Below are positions 1 to 7,063 of a stretch of DNA of 64,000 nucleotides, piece by piece; position 1 is the first letter of the stretch; every line of letters starts with the position of its first letter. Under the pieces are notes generated by a model, which worked only from the letters and a program-made list of their open reading frames with translations, was not told the DNA's origin and searched no databases. The translations under genes were made by a program, and so were the position numbers. Where the stretch lies: the NCBI RefSeq assembly GCF_947490095.1, contig NZ_CANLFS010000003.1:124001-188000 (forward strand). Reading direction: 5' to 3'. This DNA is from an uncultured Halomonas sp. (GTDB lineage: Bacteria; Pseudomonadota; Gammaproteobacteria; Pseudomonadales; Halomonadaceae).

Positions 1-76
1 CTTCAACGAGGCGCTGGCCGTGCTGAAGGAGAACGGCACCTACGACGAGATCCACGCCGAATACTTCGGTAAGTGA
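1..76 (+). CDS. Amino-acid ABC transporter periplasmic binding protein, C-terminal fragment
   Basis: Only the last 24 codons are inside the window, read in the frame that starts at base 2 and ends at TGA 74-76. The tail (FNEALAVLKENGTYDEI...) has the pattern that closes type-3 solute-binding proteins (SBP_bac_3: ArtJ, HisJ, GlnH relatives). It closely resembles the tail of the complete binding protein at 1400-2182 (FNEAFTALKEDGTYAAI...), so the two are paralogues. Function is inferred from family only: capture of a polar or basic amino acid in the periplasm. The substrate cannot be judged from the fragment. Confidence 0.75.
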   Translation, partial: FNEALAVLKENGTYDEIHAEYFGK

Positions 77-81
77 TCGCC

Positions 82-112
82 GGCGGCCCCGAGCGAGATC
101 GGGGTCGCCTCC
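82..112 (+). terminator. Probable intrinsic terminator after the binding-protein gene
   Basis: An 11-bp stem (82-92 with 99-109, one G-U pair) closes on a 6-nt loop and is followed by a pyrimidine-rich stretch (TCCTTCCCTT). It lies 5 bases after the stop codon. The T run is interrupted, so termination may be partial. Confidence 0.6.
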
Positions 113-265
113 TTCCCTTCCAATCGCCCCTCCTGCAGCTTGTGGCCCGGCTACCGGCCAGGCCTCGTCAGCATGTTTTAATCGTGTCATGTCGCCTAAC
201 AGCGACCGGGAACTCCTCTCGTCAATGTGAGTCCATTGGCTCGCATCACCACAAGGGAAGTTTCG

Positions 266-1102
266 ATGACACGACCAGGGAACGCGGCCGCTCATACCGT
301 AACCGACACCACGAAAAGCCAGACACGCCCCTCATCCACCTGGACCGGTTGGGGGCAATGGCTTGCCTTGATCACCATGACCATCGACCACCTTAGCCGC
401 TATGCCGCCCCGGACAGCTGCGACCTGGGCTGGGCAAGCTCTTCCCTTGGCCGCATTGCCTTGCCCCTGTTTGCTGCTATGGTTGCCTGGCACGGGCTTT
501 TCAACACCCGTAACCCGCTACGCTACGCCAGACGCATTCTGATGATAGGCCTAGTCGCCCAGCTTCCCTATATGCTGATGCCCAGGTCCTCCGACGCCTT
601 GATCCTCAACATCTGCTTCACTCTTTCGCTAGGCCTGGCGGGAGGCACCTGGCTGAAGACCCTACCGGCACGTTTCGCCAACGGCACCCTCGGCAGGATA
701 CGGCTGGCCATCGAAGGCGCCGCTGCGCTAGGCGCATGGCTGCTCGCCGGCCAGTGGGTCGAATACAGCCATATGGGCCTGCTGATGATCCCTCTGTACA
801 TGCTGGCCATGCAGCACCTGTACTTGATCAGATCGGGGCTCGCCGAGCGACTCCAAGCCACCGCCATGGCGCTGCCTGTGCTGCTGGTGGCCGGCATGAT
901 GAACAGCTCAGATATGGCCAAGTCGTTCACGGTCGCTACCTGCCTGATGATTCTCCTGCTAGCTGCTGGCGCTCACCGGCTCACTCCAGCCGTGCCCTTC
1001 CAGATGCCACGCTGGCTATGGCTCGGCTGGTATCCCGGGCATTTCGCTGCCATTGCCGTGTGGCTAGGGGCGAGCGGTCGACTCGCTGGAGGGTTTTTTT
1101 AA
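266..1102 (+). CDS. TraX-family integral membrane protein (putative acyltransferase)
   Basis: A 278-aa protein with several hydrophobic segments and the TraX signature near the N-terminus: ALITMTIDHL followed by a Gly/Arg-Leu-Pro-Phe segment (GRIALPLFAAMVAW). The founding member, F-plasmid TraX, acetylates pilin; most chromosomal relatives have unknown targets. I chose ATG 266 because AAGGGAAG lies 5 nt upstream; a GTG at 227 in the same frame has no ribosome site. No conjugation gene is nearby, so a role in envelope modification is only inferred. The last codons (GGFF) overlap a T7 run at 1094-1100 preceded by a small hairpin, so transcription may end at the stop codon. The gene stands alone between two binding-protein genes. 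Confidence 0.7.
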   Translation: MTRPGNAAAHTVTDTTKSQTRPSSTWTGWGQWLALITMTIDHLSRYAAPDSCDLGWASSSLGRIALPLFAAMVAWHGLFNTRNPLRYARRILMIGLVAQLPYMLMPRSSDALILNICFTLSLGLAGGTWLKTLPARFANGTLGRIRLAIEGAAALGAWLLAGQWVEYSHMGLLMIPLYMLAMQHLYLIRSGLAERLQATAMALPVLLVAGMMNSSDMAKSFTVATCLMILLLAAGAHRLTPAVPFQMPRWLWLGWYPGHFAAIAVWLGASGRLAGGFF

Positions 1103-1117
1103 GTTTTCGCCTCAACG

Positions 1118-1249
1118 AGAAACACCTTGAAGGCCTGCCACAGCGGGCTGCGGTAGGGGCTGTTCGGCGTCTATATCGGCGCCACCGTACACGAAGTCGC
1201 CCAGGTGGTGGCCGCCGGCGAAGCGGTGGGGCCCGACGCCCTGGCCAAC
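1118..1249 (+). pseudogene. Chimeric remnant: 3' end of a yeiE-like lysR gene joined to an internal piece of yeiH
   Basis: Bases 1118-1155 match 2241-2278 (the 3' end of the LysR gene, read on the minus strand) at 37 of 38 positions. Bases 1160-1249 then match 3750-3839 (codons 179-208 of yeiH, plus strand) at all but 4 positions. About 1.47 kb that separates these sequences in the intact locus is missing. All five differences are silent: the yeiH part still encodes the identical 30 residues, and the LysR change is CAA to CAG. The fragment therefore looks like a deleted second copy of the lysR-yeiH locus, or a recombination scar from a related strain, rather than a slowly decaying duplicate. 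It has no start codon and is not a gene. Confidence 0.85.
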
Positions 1250-1306
1250 CGGGTCGCCACTCGCCATGACCCGCTTCGACAGCCTGTTTCGCCGTGGCGG
1301 TTTCCA

Positions 1307-1335
1307 CTGAAAATATCGCGGCATCTCGATATAAT
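1307..1335 (+). promoter_or_regulatory. Putative sigma-70 promoter for the binding-protein gene
   Basis: A perfect -10 hexamer TATAAT at 1330-1335 lies 17 bp after CTGAAA (1307-1312), which matches 4 of 6 bases of the -35 consensus. It stands in a locally AT-rich stretch 65 bases before the ATG at 1400. Confidence 0.5.
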
Positions 1336-1399
1336 AAAGGCATCAAACCTCTGCTCCCGGAGGTTGTTTCTGATTCCTTATTCTCCTGCGAGACTTTTC

Positions 1400-2182
1400 A
1401 TGCATCGATCGAAGCTCCTGCTGGCCGCTGCCCTGTGTGCCGGCCTCGCCACCTCATCCGCCCAGGCGGAAAGCGACGCCCCACTTCGCCTGGCCACCGA
1501 CGTGCCCTACCAGCCCTTCGAATACGCCCTGCCCGACGGCACCCTGGCCGGCTTCGACATCGAGCTGGGCAATGCGGTCTGCGCCTACCTGGAGCGGGAA
1601 TGCGAATGGGTCGTGCAAGGCTGGGACGGCTTGATTCCGGGGCTCCAGGCGCGCAAGTACGACGCCATCATGTCCGCCATGACCATCTCCGAGGTGCGTC
1701 GTCGTCAGGTCCTGTTCTCCGACACCTACTTCCAGATGCCCAGCGTCTGGGTCGCCCATCAGGGTAGCGACATCGATATCACCGACCCCGAAAGCCTCGA
1801 GGGCAAGGTGGTTGGGGTGCAAACCGCCACCCTCCAGGACAACTACGTCACCGACCTGCATGGCGACACCGTCGAGGTACGCCGCTACGCCAGCTGGGCC
1901 GATGTGGTGACCGACATGCGCACCCAGCGCCTGGACCTGGCCTTCATGGAATATCCCACCGCGCAGTCCTTCGTGGACATCGACGAAGCATCCAGCGACT
2001 TCCAGCGCCTCGGCGACCTGGTTCGCGAACCGGCCCGCTACTTCAGCCAGGGCGTGGGCGTCGCCTTTCGCAAGCGCGATCGTGAACTGGCCGAGGACTT
2101 TAACGAGGCCTTCACGGCCCTGAAGGAAGACGGCACCTACGCTGCCATCGTCGATAAATACTTCGATTCGCCCGCGCCGTAA
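1400..2182 (+). CDS. Amino-acid ABC transporter periplasmic binding protein
   Basis: 260 aa, the usual size for the SBP_bac_3 family (ArtJ/HisJ/LAO type). Residues 1-22 form a Sec signal peptide (MHRSKLLLAAALCAGL...AQA) with a cleavage site before ESD. The mature protein keeps family motifs: RLATDVPYQPFEY, a GFDIELGNAVC strand-helix segment, KYDAIMSAMTIS (ligand-binding loop) and an R-R-x-x-V-x-F segment. Its role is to capture a polar or basic amino acid in the periplasm for an ABC importer. No permease or ATPase gene lies beside it here. The start is the only ATG in the right place, with a weak GAG ribosome site. It is paralogous to the partial gene at the window's left edge. Confidence 0.85.
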   Translation: MHRSKLLLAAALCAGLATSSAQAESDAPLRLATDVPYQPFEYALPDGTLAGFDIELGNAVCAYLERECEWVVQGWDGLIPGLQARKYDAIMSAMTISEVRRRQVLFSDTYFQMPSVWVAHQGSDIDITDPESLEGKVVGVQTATLQDNYVTDLHGDTVEVRRYASWADVVTDMRTQRLDLAFMEYPTAQSFVDIDEASSDFQRLGDLVREPARYFSQGVGVAFRKRDRELAEDFNEAFTALKEDGTYAAIVDKYFDSPAP

Positions 2183-2195
2183 GGCGCCCGGGCCA

Positions 2196-2228
2196 GCCGG
2201 CCGACGCCCCGCGGGTCAGTCGGCCGGC
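2196..2228. terminator. Hairpin between convergent genes
   Basis: A perfect 10-bp stem (2196-2205 with 2219-2228) encloses a 13-nt loop that contains the stop codon of the LysR gene. It is placed to act on transcripts from both sides. There is no clear T run, so it may be a Rho-assisted or mRNA-stabilising structure. Confidence 0.5.
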
Positions 2229-3115
2229 GTGGATTCCCGAAGAAACACCTTGAAGGCTTGCCACAGCGGGCTGCGGTAACGCTCGGGGTGCCATACCAGC
2301 GAGAAGGTGCGGCGCAGGCTCAGTGCGCTGTCCAGGGCGATGAGCTCACCCCGGGCGAGCTCGTCGGCCACGCTGAGTCGCGACAGGCATCCCAGCCCCA
2401 GGCCGGCGCGAACCGCCTGCTTGATCGCCTCGTGTTGCCCGAGTTCCATGCGCACCCTGGGCAACATGTCGCGATCGACCATCGCCTGCTCGAAGACCGC
2501 CCGGGTCCCGGAGCCCGGCTCGCGCAGGATCCATGCCGCCTCGCCGAGCCCGGCGTCATCCAGCCGCCCGCACCGTGCCAGCGGGTGAGAAGGCGCGCAG
2601 ACGATGACCAACCGATCCTCTCGCCAGGGCTCACTCGCCAGCCGTGGCTCCCGGCACTCCCCCTCGATCAGGCCCAGATCCGCCTCCAGGCGCAGCACGT
2701 CGGTCATCACTTCCAGGGTATTGCGCAGCCGCAGCCGCAGCCCCGTGCGCGGGTGGGCCTCGCTGAAGCGCCCCACCAGCCCGGGCAGCAGATAGGTACC
2801 CACCGTGGCGCTGGCCGCCACATCAAGCGCCCCGTGCAGCTCGCCCTCGGGCTCGGTGGCCGCCGCCACGAACGCCTCGACGCCGTCGAGCAGCTGTTCG
2901 GCACGCGGCATCAGGTGACGTCCCAGGTCATTGAGATAGAGGCGTCGGCCGTGTCGTTCGAACAGCACCACCCCCAGGTGGCGCTCCAGCTCCGAGAGGG
3001 CCTGGCTGGTCGCCGACTGCGACAGGCTCAGCTCGAGGGCCGCGGCGCTGACCGTGCCGAGACGGGCCACCGTGGCGAATACCTGTAGCTGGCGAAAACT
3101 TACCGTGGGCGTCAT
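2216..3115 (-). CDS. yeiE: LysR-family regulator, YeiE type
   Basis: 299 aa, full LysR length. The N-terminal winged helix-turn-helix (residues about 5-64: FRQLQVFATVARLGTVSAAA, then LSQSATSQALSELE) is followed by a substrate-binding domain. The gene is divergent from yeiH with about 100 bp between the two starts, the arrangement seen in enterobacteria, where YeiE is a sulfite-responsive activator next to yeiH. The start at 3115 is the ATG of MTPTVSF; earlier in-frame codons would run into the yeiH promoter. By family habit it would bind the shared intergenic region (3116-3215) and control yeiH. The sulfite ligand is inferred from homologues, not from sequence. A truncated copy of its 3' end lies at 1118-1155. 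Confidence 0.8.
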   Translation of the reverse strand: MTPTVSFRQLQVFATVARLGTVSAAALELSLSQSATSQALSELERHLGVVLFERHGRRLYLNDLGRHLMPRAEQLLDGVEAFVAAATEPEGELHGALDVAASATVGTYLLPGLVGRFSEAHPRTGLRLRLRNTLEVMTDVLRLEADLGLIEGECREPRLASEPWREDRLVIVCAPSHPLARCGRLDDAGLGEAAWILREPGSGTRAVFEQAMVDRDMLPRVRMELGQHEAIKQAVRAGLGLGCLSRLSVADELARGELIALDSALSLRRTFSLVWHPERYRSPLWQAFKVFLRESTPAD

Positions 3116-3215
3116 ATCGGTTTTTCCGAAAAGGCAGTTCGTTATTACCTGATAACTTGATGTGCTATTAGGGCATAACATTCGCCATATGGAAAACCTT
3201 CGAGAGGATACTCCC

Positions 3216-4211
3216 ATGTGGCAAGGTCTGCTGGTCTGTACCGCCCTCACCGCCGCCGGCTTCAGCCTGGCGCGGCTTCCCCTGCTGGCCGATGCCGGCA
3301 TCAGCCCGCTGGTGGTAGCGCTGCTGCTGGGCATCGTCGCCGGTAACCTGCCCCTGGCCCGGCGCCTCACCGCCACCGCCCCGGGGCTGAAGTTCGCCAC
3401 CCGCTGGCTGCTCCGCGGCGGCATCGTGCTGTTCGGGCTATCGCTGACCCTGCAGCAGATCATGGCGCTCGGCCCCCGGGTGCTGCTCCTCGATGTGCTG
3501 GTGATCGTCTGTGTACTCACCGCGGGCTATGTGATCGGCACCCGGGTGCTGGGCATGGATCGTGAGACCACCCTGCTGACCAGCGCCGGCAGTGCCATCT
3601 GTGGCGCCGCGGCCGTGCTGGCCACCGAGTCCACCATCCGCTCACGCCCCGCCGCCACCTCCATGGCCGTGGCCACGGTGGTACTGTTCGGCTCCCTGGC
3701 GATGCTGATCTATCCGCTGATCTACCCGCTGCTGGGCCTGGACGAGGGACTGTTCGGCGTCTACATCGGCGCTACCGTACACGAGGTCGCCCAGGTGGTG
3801 GCCGCCGGCGAAGCGGTGGGGCCCGACGCCCTGGCCAATGCGGTGATCGTCAAGCTGGTGCGGGTGATGCTGCTGGTGCCCTTCCTGCTGATCGTCGGCC
3901 AGTGGTGGCTGCGCCGTCAGCCGGATGCCGCCGCGGGCGAGGGCAAGGCCAAGCTGGTGATTCCGTGGTTCGCCTTCGGCTTTCTGGCCATGGTGGGATT
4001 CAACAGCGTCGTCGCCCTGCCCGCCGTGCTGCACGACGGACTGGTCATGGCCGGCCAGCTGGCGCTGACCATGGCCATGGCGGCACTGGGCTACGAGACA
4101 CAGATGGAGAAGCTCAAGGCACTGGGCATCAAGCCCTTCATCCTGGCCCTGACGCTCTTCATGCTGCTGATCGGCGGCGGCCTGCTGGCCAGCACACTAC
4201 TGATGGGTTGA
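3216..4211 (+). CDS. yeiH: YeiH/UPF0324-family inner-membrane transporter (putative sulfate/sulfite exporter)
   Basis: 331 aa, normal length for this family, with about ten hydrophobic segments. Recognisable family motifs are GIVAGNLPLARR, LRGGIVLFGLSLTLQQI, LTSAGSAICGAAAVLAT and GATVHEVAQVVAAG. Start ATG 3216 is preceded by GAGAGG; the in-frame ATG at 3189 lacks a ribosome site. Members are annotated as putative sulfate exporters because of their genetic link to sulfur metabolism and YeiE. Transcription probably starts in the intergenic region shared with yeiE. Codons 179-208 are duplicated, with only silent changes, in the remnant at 1160-1249. Confidence 0.85.
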   Translation: MWQGLLVCTALTAAGFSLARLPLLADAGISPLVVALLLGIVAGNLPLARRLTATAPGLKFATRWLLRGGIVLFGLSLTLQQIMALGPRVLLLDVLVIVCVLTAGYVIGTRVLGMDRETTLLTSAGSAICGAAAVLATESTIRSRPAATSMAVATVVLFGSLAMLIYPLIYPLLGLDEGLFGVYIGATVHEVAQVVAAGEAVGPDALANAVIVKLVRVMLLVPFLLIVGQWWLRRQPDAAAGEGKAKLVIPWFAFGFLAMVGFNSVVALPAVLHDGLVMAGQLALTMAMAALGYETQMEKLKALGIKPFILALTLFMLLIGGGLLASTLLMG

Positions 4212-4217
4212 GCCTTC

Positions 4218-4268
4218 GGCCGACCCCGGGCCCGGCGCCGATTGCGGCGCTCGACACCGGGGCCGGCC
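4218..4268. terminator. Long imperfect hairpin between convergent yeiH and purK
   Basis: Outer arms 4218-4229 and 4257-4268 pair at 11 of 12 positions, and an inner GCGCCG/CGGCGC stem (4235-4240 with 4245-4250) sits within. It lies between two stop codons facing each other. There is no T run. Confidence 0.5.
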
Positions 4269-4299
4269 AATGGCTTCGGCGGCGCCATCTCGCCGCGGC

Positions 4300-5412
4300 C
4301 TACTCGAAGCTGAAGCGCGGCTCGGGCGCCTCGGGCAACACTGCCACACAGGCACGCACTCTCTCCAGCAACGCCTCGTGGGTCGGCGCCAGCAGGTTGA
4401 TATGGGCCAGCTTGCGGCCGGCCCGCTCGCTCTTGTCATAGCGATGCAGGTGGACATCCTTCAGCGCCAGGATGGCGGACGGGTCGCCTTCGAGGCCGAT
4501 CACGTTGATCATGCAGGTCGGCATGCGCGCGGCAGTATCGCCCAGCGGCAGCCCCTGAATGGCACGCAGGTGGTTCTCGAACTGACTGGTCACCGCCCCA
4601 TCGATCGACCAGTGGCCCGAATTGTGCACCCGGGGGGCCATCTCGTTGGCCAGCAGGCTGCCATCGGTGCACTGGAACAGCTCCAGGGTCAGTACGCCCA
4701 CGTAATCGAGCTCGTCGAGCAGCGCTCGGATATAGCCGTCGGCGGTCTGTTGCACGCTGTCGGCCAGGTCCGGCACGGGGGCGATGGAGTAGCGCAGGAT
4801 GCCATCCACGTGCTGGTTCTCGGCCATGGGATAGAAGACCACCTCGCCATCGCGGCCACGCACGGCGATGATCGACACTTCCCGCACGAAGTCGACGAAG
4901 GCCTCGACGATCAGTCGCGGATGCCCGATGGCACGCCACGCCTCCGCCGCCTCGGACGGGTCGCGCAGCACGGCCTGCCCCTTGCCGTCATAGCCCTCGG
5001 TGACCGACTTGGCCACCACCGGCGTCCCCAGTTCGCGAGCCGCCGCCTCGAGCTCCTCGGCGCTTTCCACCAGGCGGTAGGCCGGGGTGGGGATATTCAG
5101 GCGGTCGAACAGCGCCTTCTCCTCGGCACGGTTCTGGCAGACGCGAATCGCCTCGCTGGAGGGATAGACCGGCTTCACCTCCTCGATCGCCTGGACCAGC
5201 GACACCGGCAGATGCTCGAACTCGTAGGTGACCAGGTCCACCTTTTCCAGGAAGTCATCGAGATGCCGGCGATCGGTATCCACCATGACATCGCCGATAC
5301 CGGCACTCGGGTGCCCGGTGGTATCGAGGAAGGTAAAGCGATTGGCCAGGGGGTAGCCGGCCAGGGCCAGCATGCGGCCGAGCTGGCCGGCACCCAGGAC
5401 ACCGATATTCAT
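4300..5412 (-). CDS. purK: N5-carboxyaminoimidazole ribonucleotide synthase
   Basis: 370 aa ATP-grasp enzyme. It carboxylates AIR with ATP and bicarbonate to N5-CAIR in de novo purine synthesis, in the cytosol. The N-terminus has the family pre-ATP-grasp motif (MNIGVLGAGQLGRMLALAGY). ATP-grasp motifs include GTPVVAKSVTEGYDGKGQAV and VEAFVDFVREVSIIAVR, and the C-terminal part holds NEMAPRVHNSGHWSIDG. It starts at the ATG at 5412 with AGGAGA 4 nt upstream. It follows purE with a 53-bp gap, in the usual purE-purK order, so the two are probably co-transcribed. Confidence 0.97.
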   Translation of the reverse strand: MNIGVLGAGQLGRMLALAGYPLANRFTFLDTTGHPSAGIGDVMVDTDRRHLDDFLEKVDLVTYEFEHLPVSLVQAIEEVKPVYPSSEAIRVCQNRAEEKALFDRLNIPTPAYRLVESAEELEAAARELGTPVVAKSVTEGYDGKGQAVLRDPSEAAEAWRAIGHPRLIVEAFVDFVREVSIIAVRGRDGEVVFYPMAENQHVDGILRYSIAPVPDLADSVQQTADGYIRALLDELDYVGVLTLELFQCTDGSLLANEMAPRVHNSGHWSIDGAVTSQFENHLRAIQGLPLGDTAARMPTCMINVIGLEGDPSAILALKDVHLHRYDKSERAGRKLAHINLLAPTHEALLERVRACVAVLPEAPEPRFSFE

Positions 5413-5465
5413 GATTGTCTCCTCACTCGTCTCTTTATCAGGCTGAGGCTATCAGGGCTGGAGCT

Positions 5466-5975
5466 TCAGGACTGGGGCCGGGGGTCGGGATTGTCGAGCA
5501 CCGTCCGGGTCTGCTCGGCGCGAAACGCCTCCACGGCGGCACGCACCCCGTCATCCTGCAGGCCGACGATCTGTGCCGCCATCAGGCCCGCATTGGTGGC
5601 CCCGGCCTTGCCGATGGCCAGCGTCCCCACGGCGATGCCGCCGGGCATCTGGACGATGGAGAGCAGTGAGTCCAACCCCTTGAGCGCCTTGGACTCCACC
5701 GGCACACCCAGCACGGGGAGCGCGGTCTGAGAGGCGACCATGCCCGGCAGGTGGGCGGCACCGCCGGCGCCAGCGATAATCACCGACAGGCCCCGCTCGG
5801 CCGCGCCCTTGGCGTAGTCGAACAACAGGTCAGGGGTGCGGTGCGCGGAGACCACCCGGGTCTCGCAGGGAACCCCCAGCCTTTCCAGCATCGCCACGGC
5901 ATGTTCCATCACCGGCCAGTCGGACTTCGACCCCATGATCACGCCGACCTTCGGCGCCTGTGTATCGGACTGCAT
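5466..5975 (-). CDS. purE: N5-carboxyaminoimidazole ribonucleotide mutase
   Basis: 169 aa, the normal length for class I PurE. It converts N5-CAIR to CAIR, the step after PurK. Signature motifs: [23 protein letters not shown] and [15 protein letters not shown], which form the nucleotide and carboxylate site, and [16 protein letters not shown] chose ATG 5975 because GAGGAG lies 7 nt upstream; an ATG at 6008 would add 11 residues with no ribosome site. First gene of the purEK unit. Confidence 0.95.
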   Translation of the reverse strand: MQSDTQAPKVGVIMGSKSDWPVMEHAVAMLERLGVPCETRVVSAHRTPDLLFDYAKGAAERGLSVIIAGAGGAAHLPGMVASQTALPVLGVPVESKALKGLDSLLSIVQMPGGIAVGTLAIGKAGATNAGLMAAQIVGLQDDGVRAAVEAFRAEQTRTVLDNPDPRPQS

Positions 5976-6097
5976 GGCCTGCTCCTCGGTGACTATCTCG
6001 GTACGCATGAAGAGTGCGTGAAGGAAAACCGGGTATTCTATCGGCGCAGGCCCGCAGCGTCACCTTGACCGGGCGGACAGCCATGCCCCACGCTACC

Positions 6098-6117
6098 TTG
6101 TCGCCTGCAGGCGACAA
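6098..6117. promoter_or_regulatory. Perfect 20-bp palindrome upstream of purE and of the lipoprotein gene
   Basis: TTGTCGCCTGCAGGCGACAA is its own reverse complement. It sits in the 235-bp divergent gap, 123 bp before purE and 94 bp before the lipoprotein ATG, so it could be an operator for either. A second, smaller dyad (6162-6168 with 6180-6186) lies in the lipoprotein leader. Confidence 0.45.
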
Positions 6118-6210
6118 CGATTGCATGCTAGATGCGTCTTTGCCTGCTAAGGTCGTGTGGAGATGGGCAGCAAGGACAAGCCCATCTGGAAACCAACAAG
6201 GAGACCGACC

Positions 6211-6969
6211 ATGAAGCGTTCCCTGATTTTCACTGCGGCTCTCGCCGGCTCGCTGCTACTCGTCGGCTGTGACTCCGACGACGACCCGTCCACGCAACAT
6301 GAAGAGGCCGCCGAGCAGGAGGCGCAACAGGCGGCCGAATCGGCCGAGCAGACCGTCGAGGAATCGGCCGATGCCACCGCAGAGGCGGCAGAGGCCACGG
6401 AAGCCGAACTCGAGGAGGCCGCTGACGGGGCCGGTGAGGCCATGGACGAAGCCGCCGCCGAGACCGAACAGGCCCTGGACGAGGCCGCCGCCGAGACCGA
6501 GCAGGCCGTCGAGGAAGCGGGTGAAAACCTGGAGGCGGCAGGCGACGAAGCCGCCCAGCAAGCCGATGAGGCCGCCGACGCCGCCGAGGCCACAGGCGAA
6601 GAAGCCGCCGCCGAGACCGAGCAGGCCGTCGAGGAAGCGGGTGAAAACCTGGACGCGGCAGGTGACGAGGCCGCCCAGCAAGCCGATGAGGCCGCCGACG
6701 CCGCCGAGGCCACAGGCGAAGAAGCCGCCGACGAGACAGGCAACGCCCTGGATAACGCGCGTGATGCCACCGCCGATGCCGTCGACTCCGCCCGCGAGGC
6801 CACCGCCGACGCCGTCGATGCGGCCCGCGAGAAGACCGGTGAGCTGGTGGAAGGCGCCAAGGAAATGGCCCTCGGCGCCTCGGAAGAGACGGCAGAGACC
6901 ACCAAGGAAGCCGCAAACGCCACGGCTGATGCCGCTGCAGAGGCCGAAGCCGAAGCGGCCGCTCAGTAA
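6211..6969 (+). CDS. Ala/Glu-rich repeat lipoprotein, function unknown
   Basis: 252 aa. Residues 1-19 are a lipoprotein signal with lipobox LLVGC, so the mature protein should be lipid-anchored at Cys20, followed by an Asp-rich segment that suggests export to the outer membrane. The rest is almost entirely Ala, Glu, Asp, Thr and Gln, predicted to be long amphipathic helix. A 40-residue unit occurs twice in tandem (codons about 91-130 and 131-170). The C-terminal third has 11-residue-like repeats (DATADAVDSAREATADAVDA) resembling LEA-type proteins. AAGGAGA precedes the ATG. The high acidity fits a halophile's envelope; a role in desiccation or osmotic protection, or as a periplasmic spacer, is a guess. 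No enzyme motif is seen. Confidence 0.8.
   Translation: MKRSLIFTAALAGSLLLVGCDSDDDPSTQHEEAAEQEAQQAAESAEQTVEESADATAEAAEATEAELEEAADGAGEAMDEAAAETEQALDEAAAETEQAVEEAGENLEAAGDEAAQQADEAADAAEATGEEAAAETEQAVEEAGENLDAAGDEAAQQADEAADAAEATGEEAADETGNALDNARDATADAVDSAREATADAVDAAREKTGELVEGAKEMALGASEETAETTKEAANATADAAAEAEAEAAAQ
6481..6720 (+). repeat. 120-bp tandem direct repeat, two copies, within the lipoprotein gene
   Basis: Bases 6481-6600 and 6601-6720 are almost identical; I count only about four differences. The period is exactly 40 codons, so gain or loss of a unit keeps the frame. Confidence 0.95.
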
Positions 6970-7002
6970 GCGACTCGGCAACGGCCATACGGCAGGATCG
7001 GA

Positions 7003-7031
7003 GCCCCGCCCGGAGATACCGGGCGGGGCTT
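7003..7031. terminator. Strong hairpin between convergent genes
   Basis: A perfect 11-bp GC-rich stem (7003-7013 with 7019-7029) and a 5-nt loop AGATA. It lies 33 bp after the lipoprotein stop and 34 bp beyond the TRAP permease stop on the other strand. Only a short T run follows on either strand. Confidence 0.65.
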
Positions 7032-7063
7032 CGTCATTCCATGGCCCCGGTGCTAGCCGGCCG

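Noticed and set aside
1267-1311. 15-codon frame MTRFDSLFRRGGFH next to the lysR/yeiH remnant
   Set aside because: Too short, no ribosome site, no match to a nearby gene.
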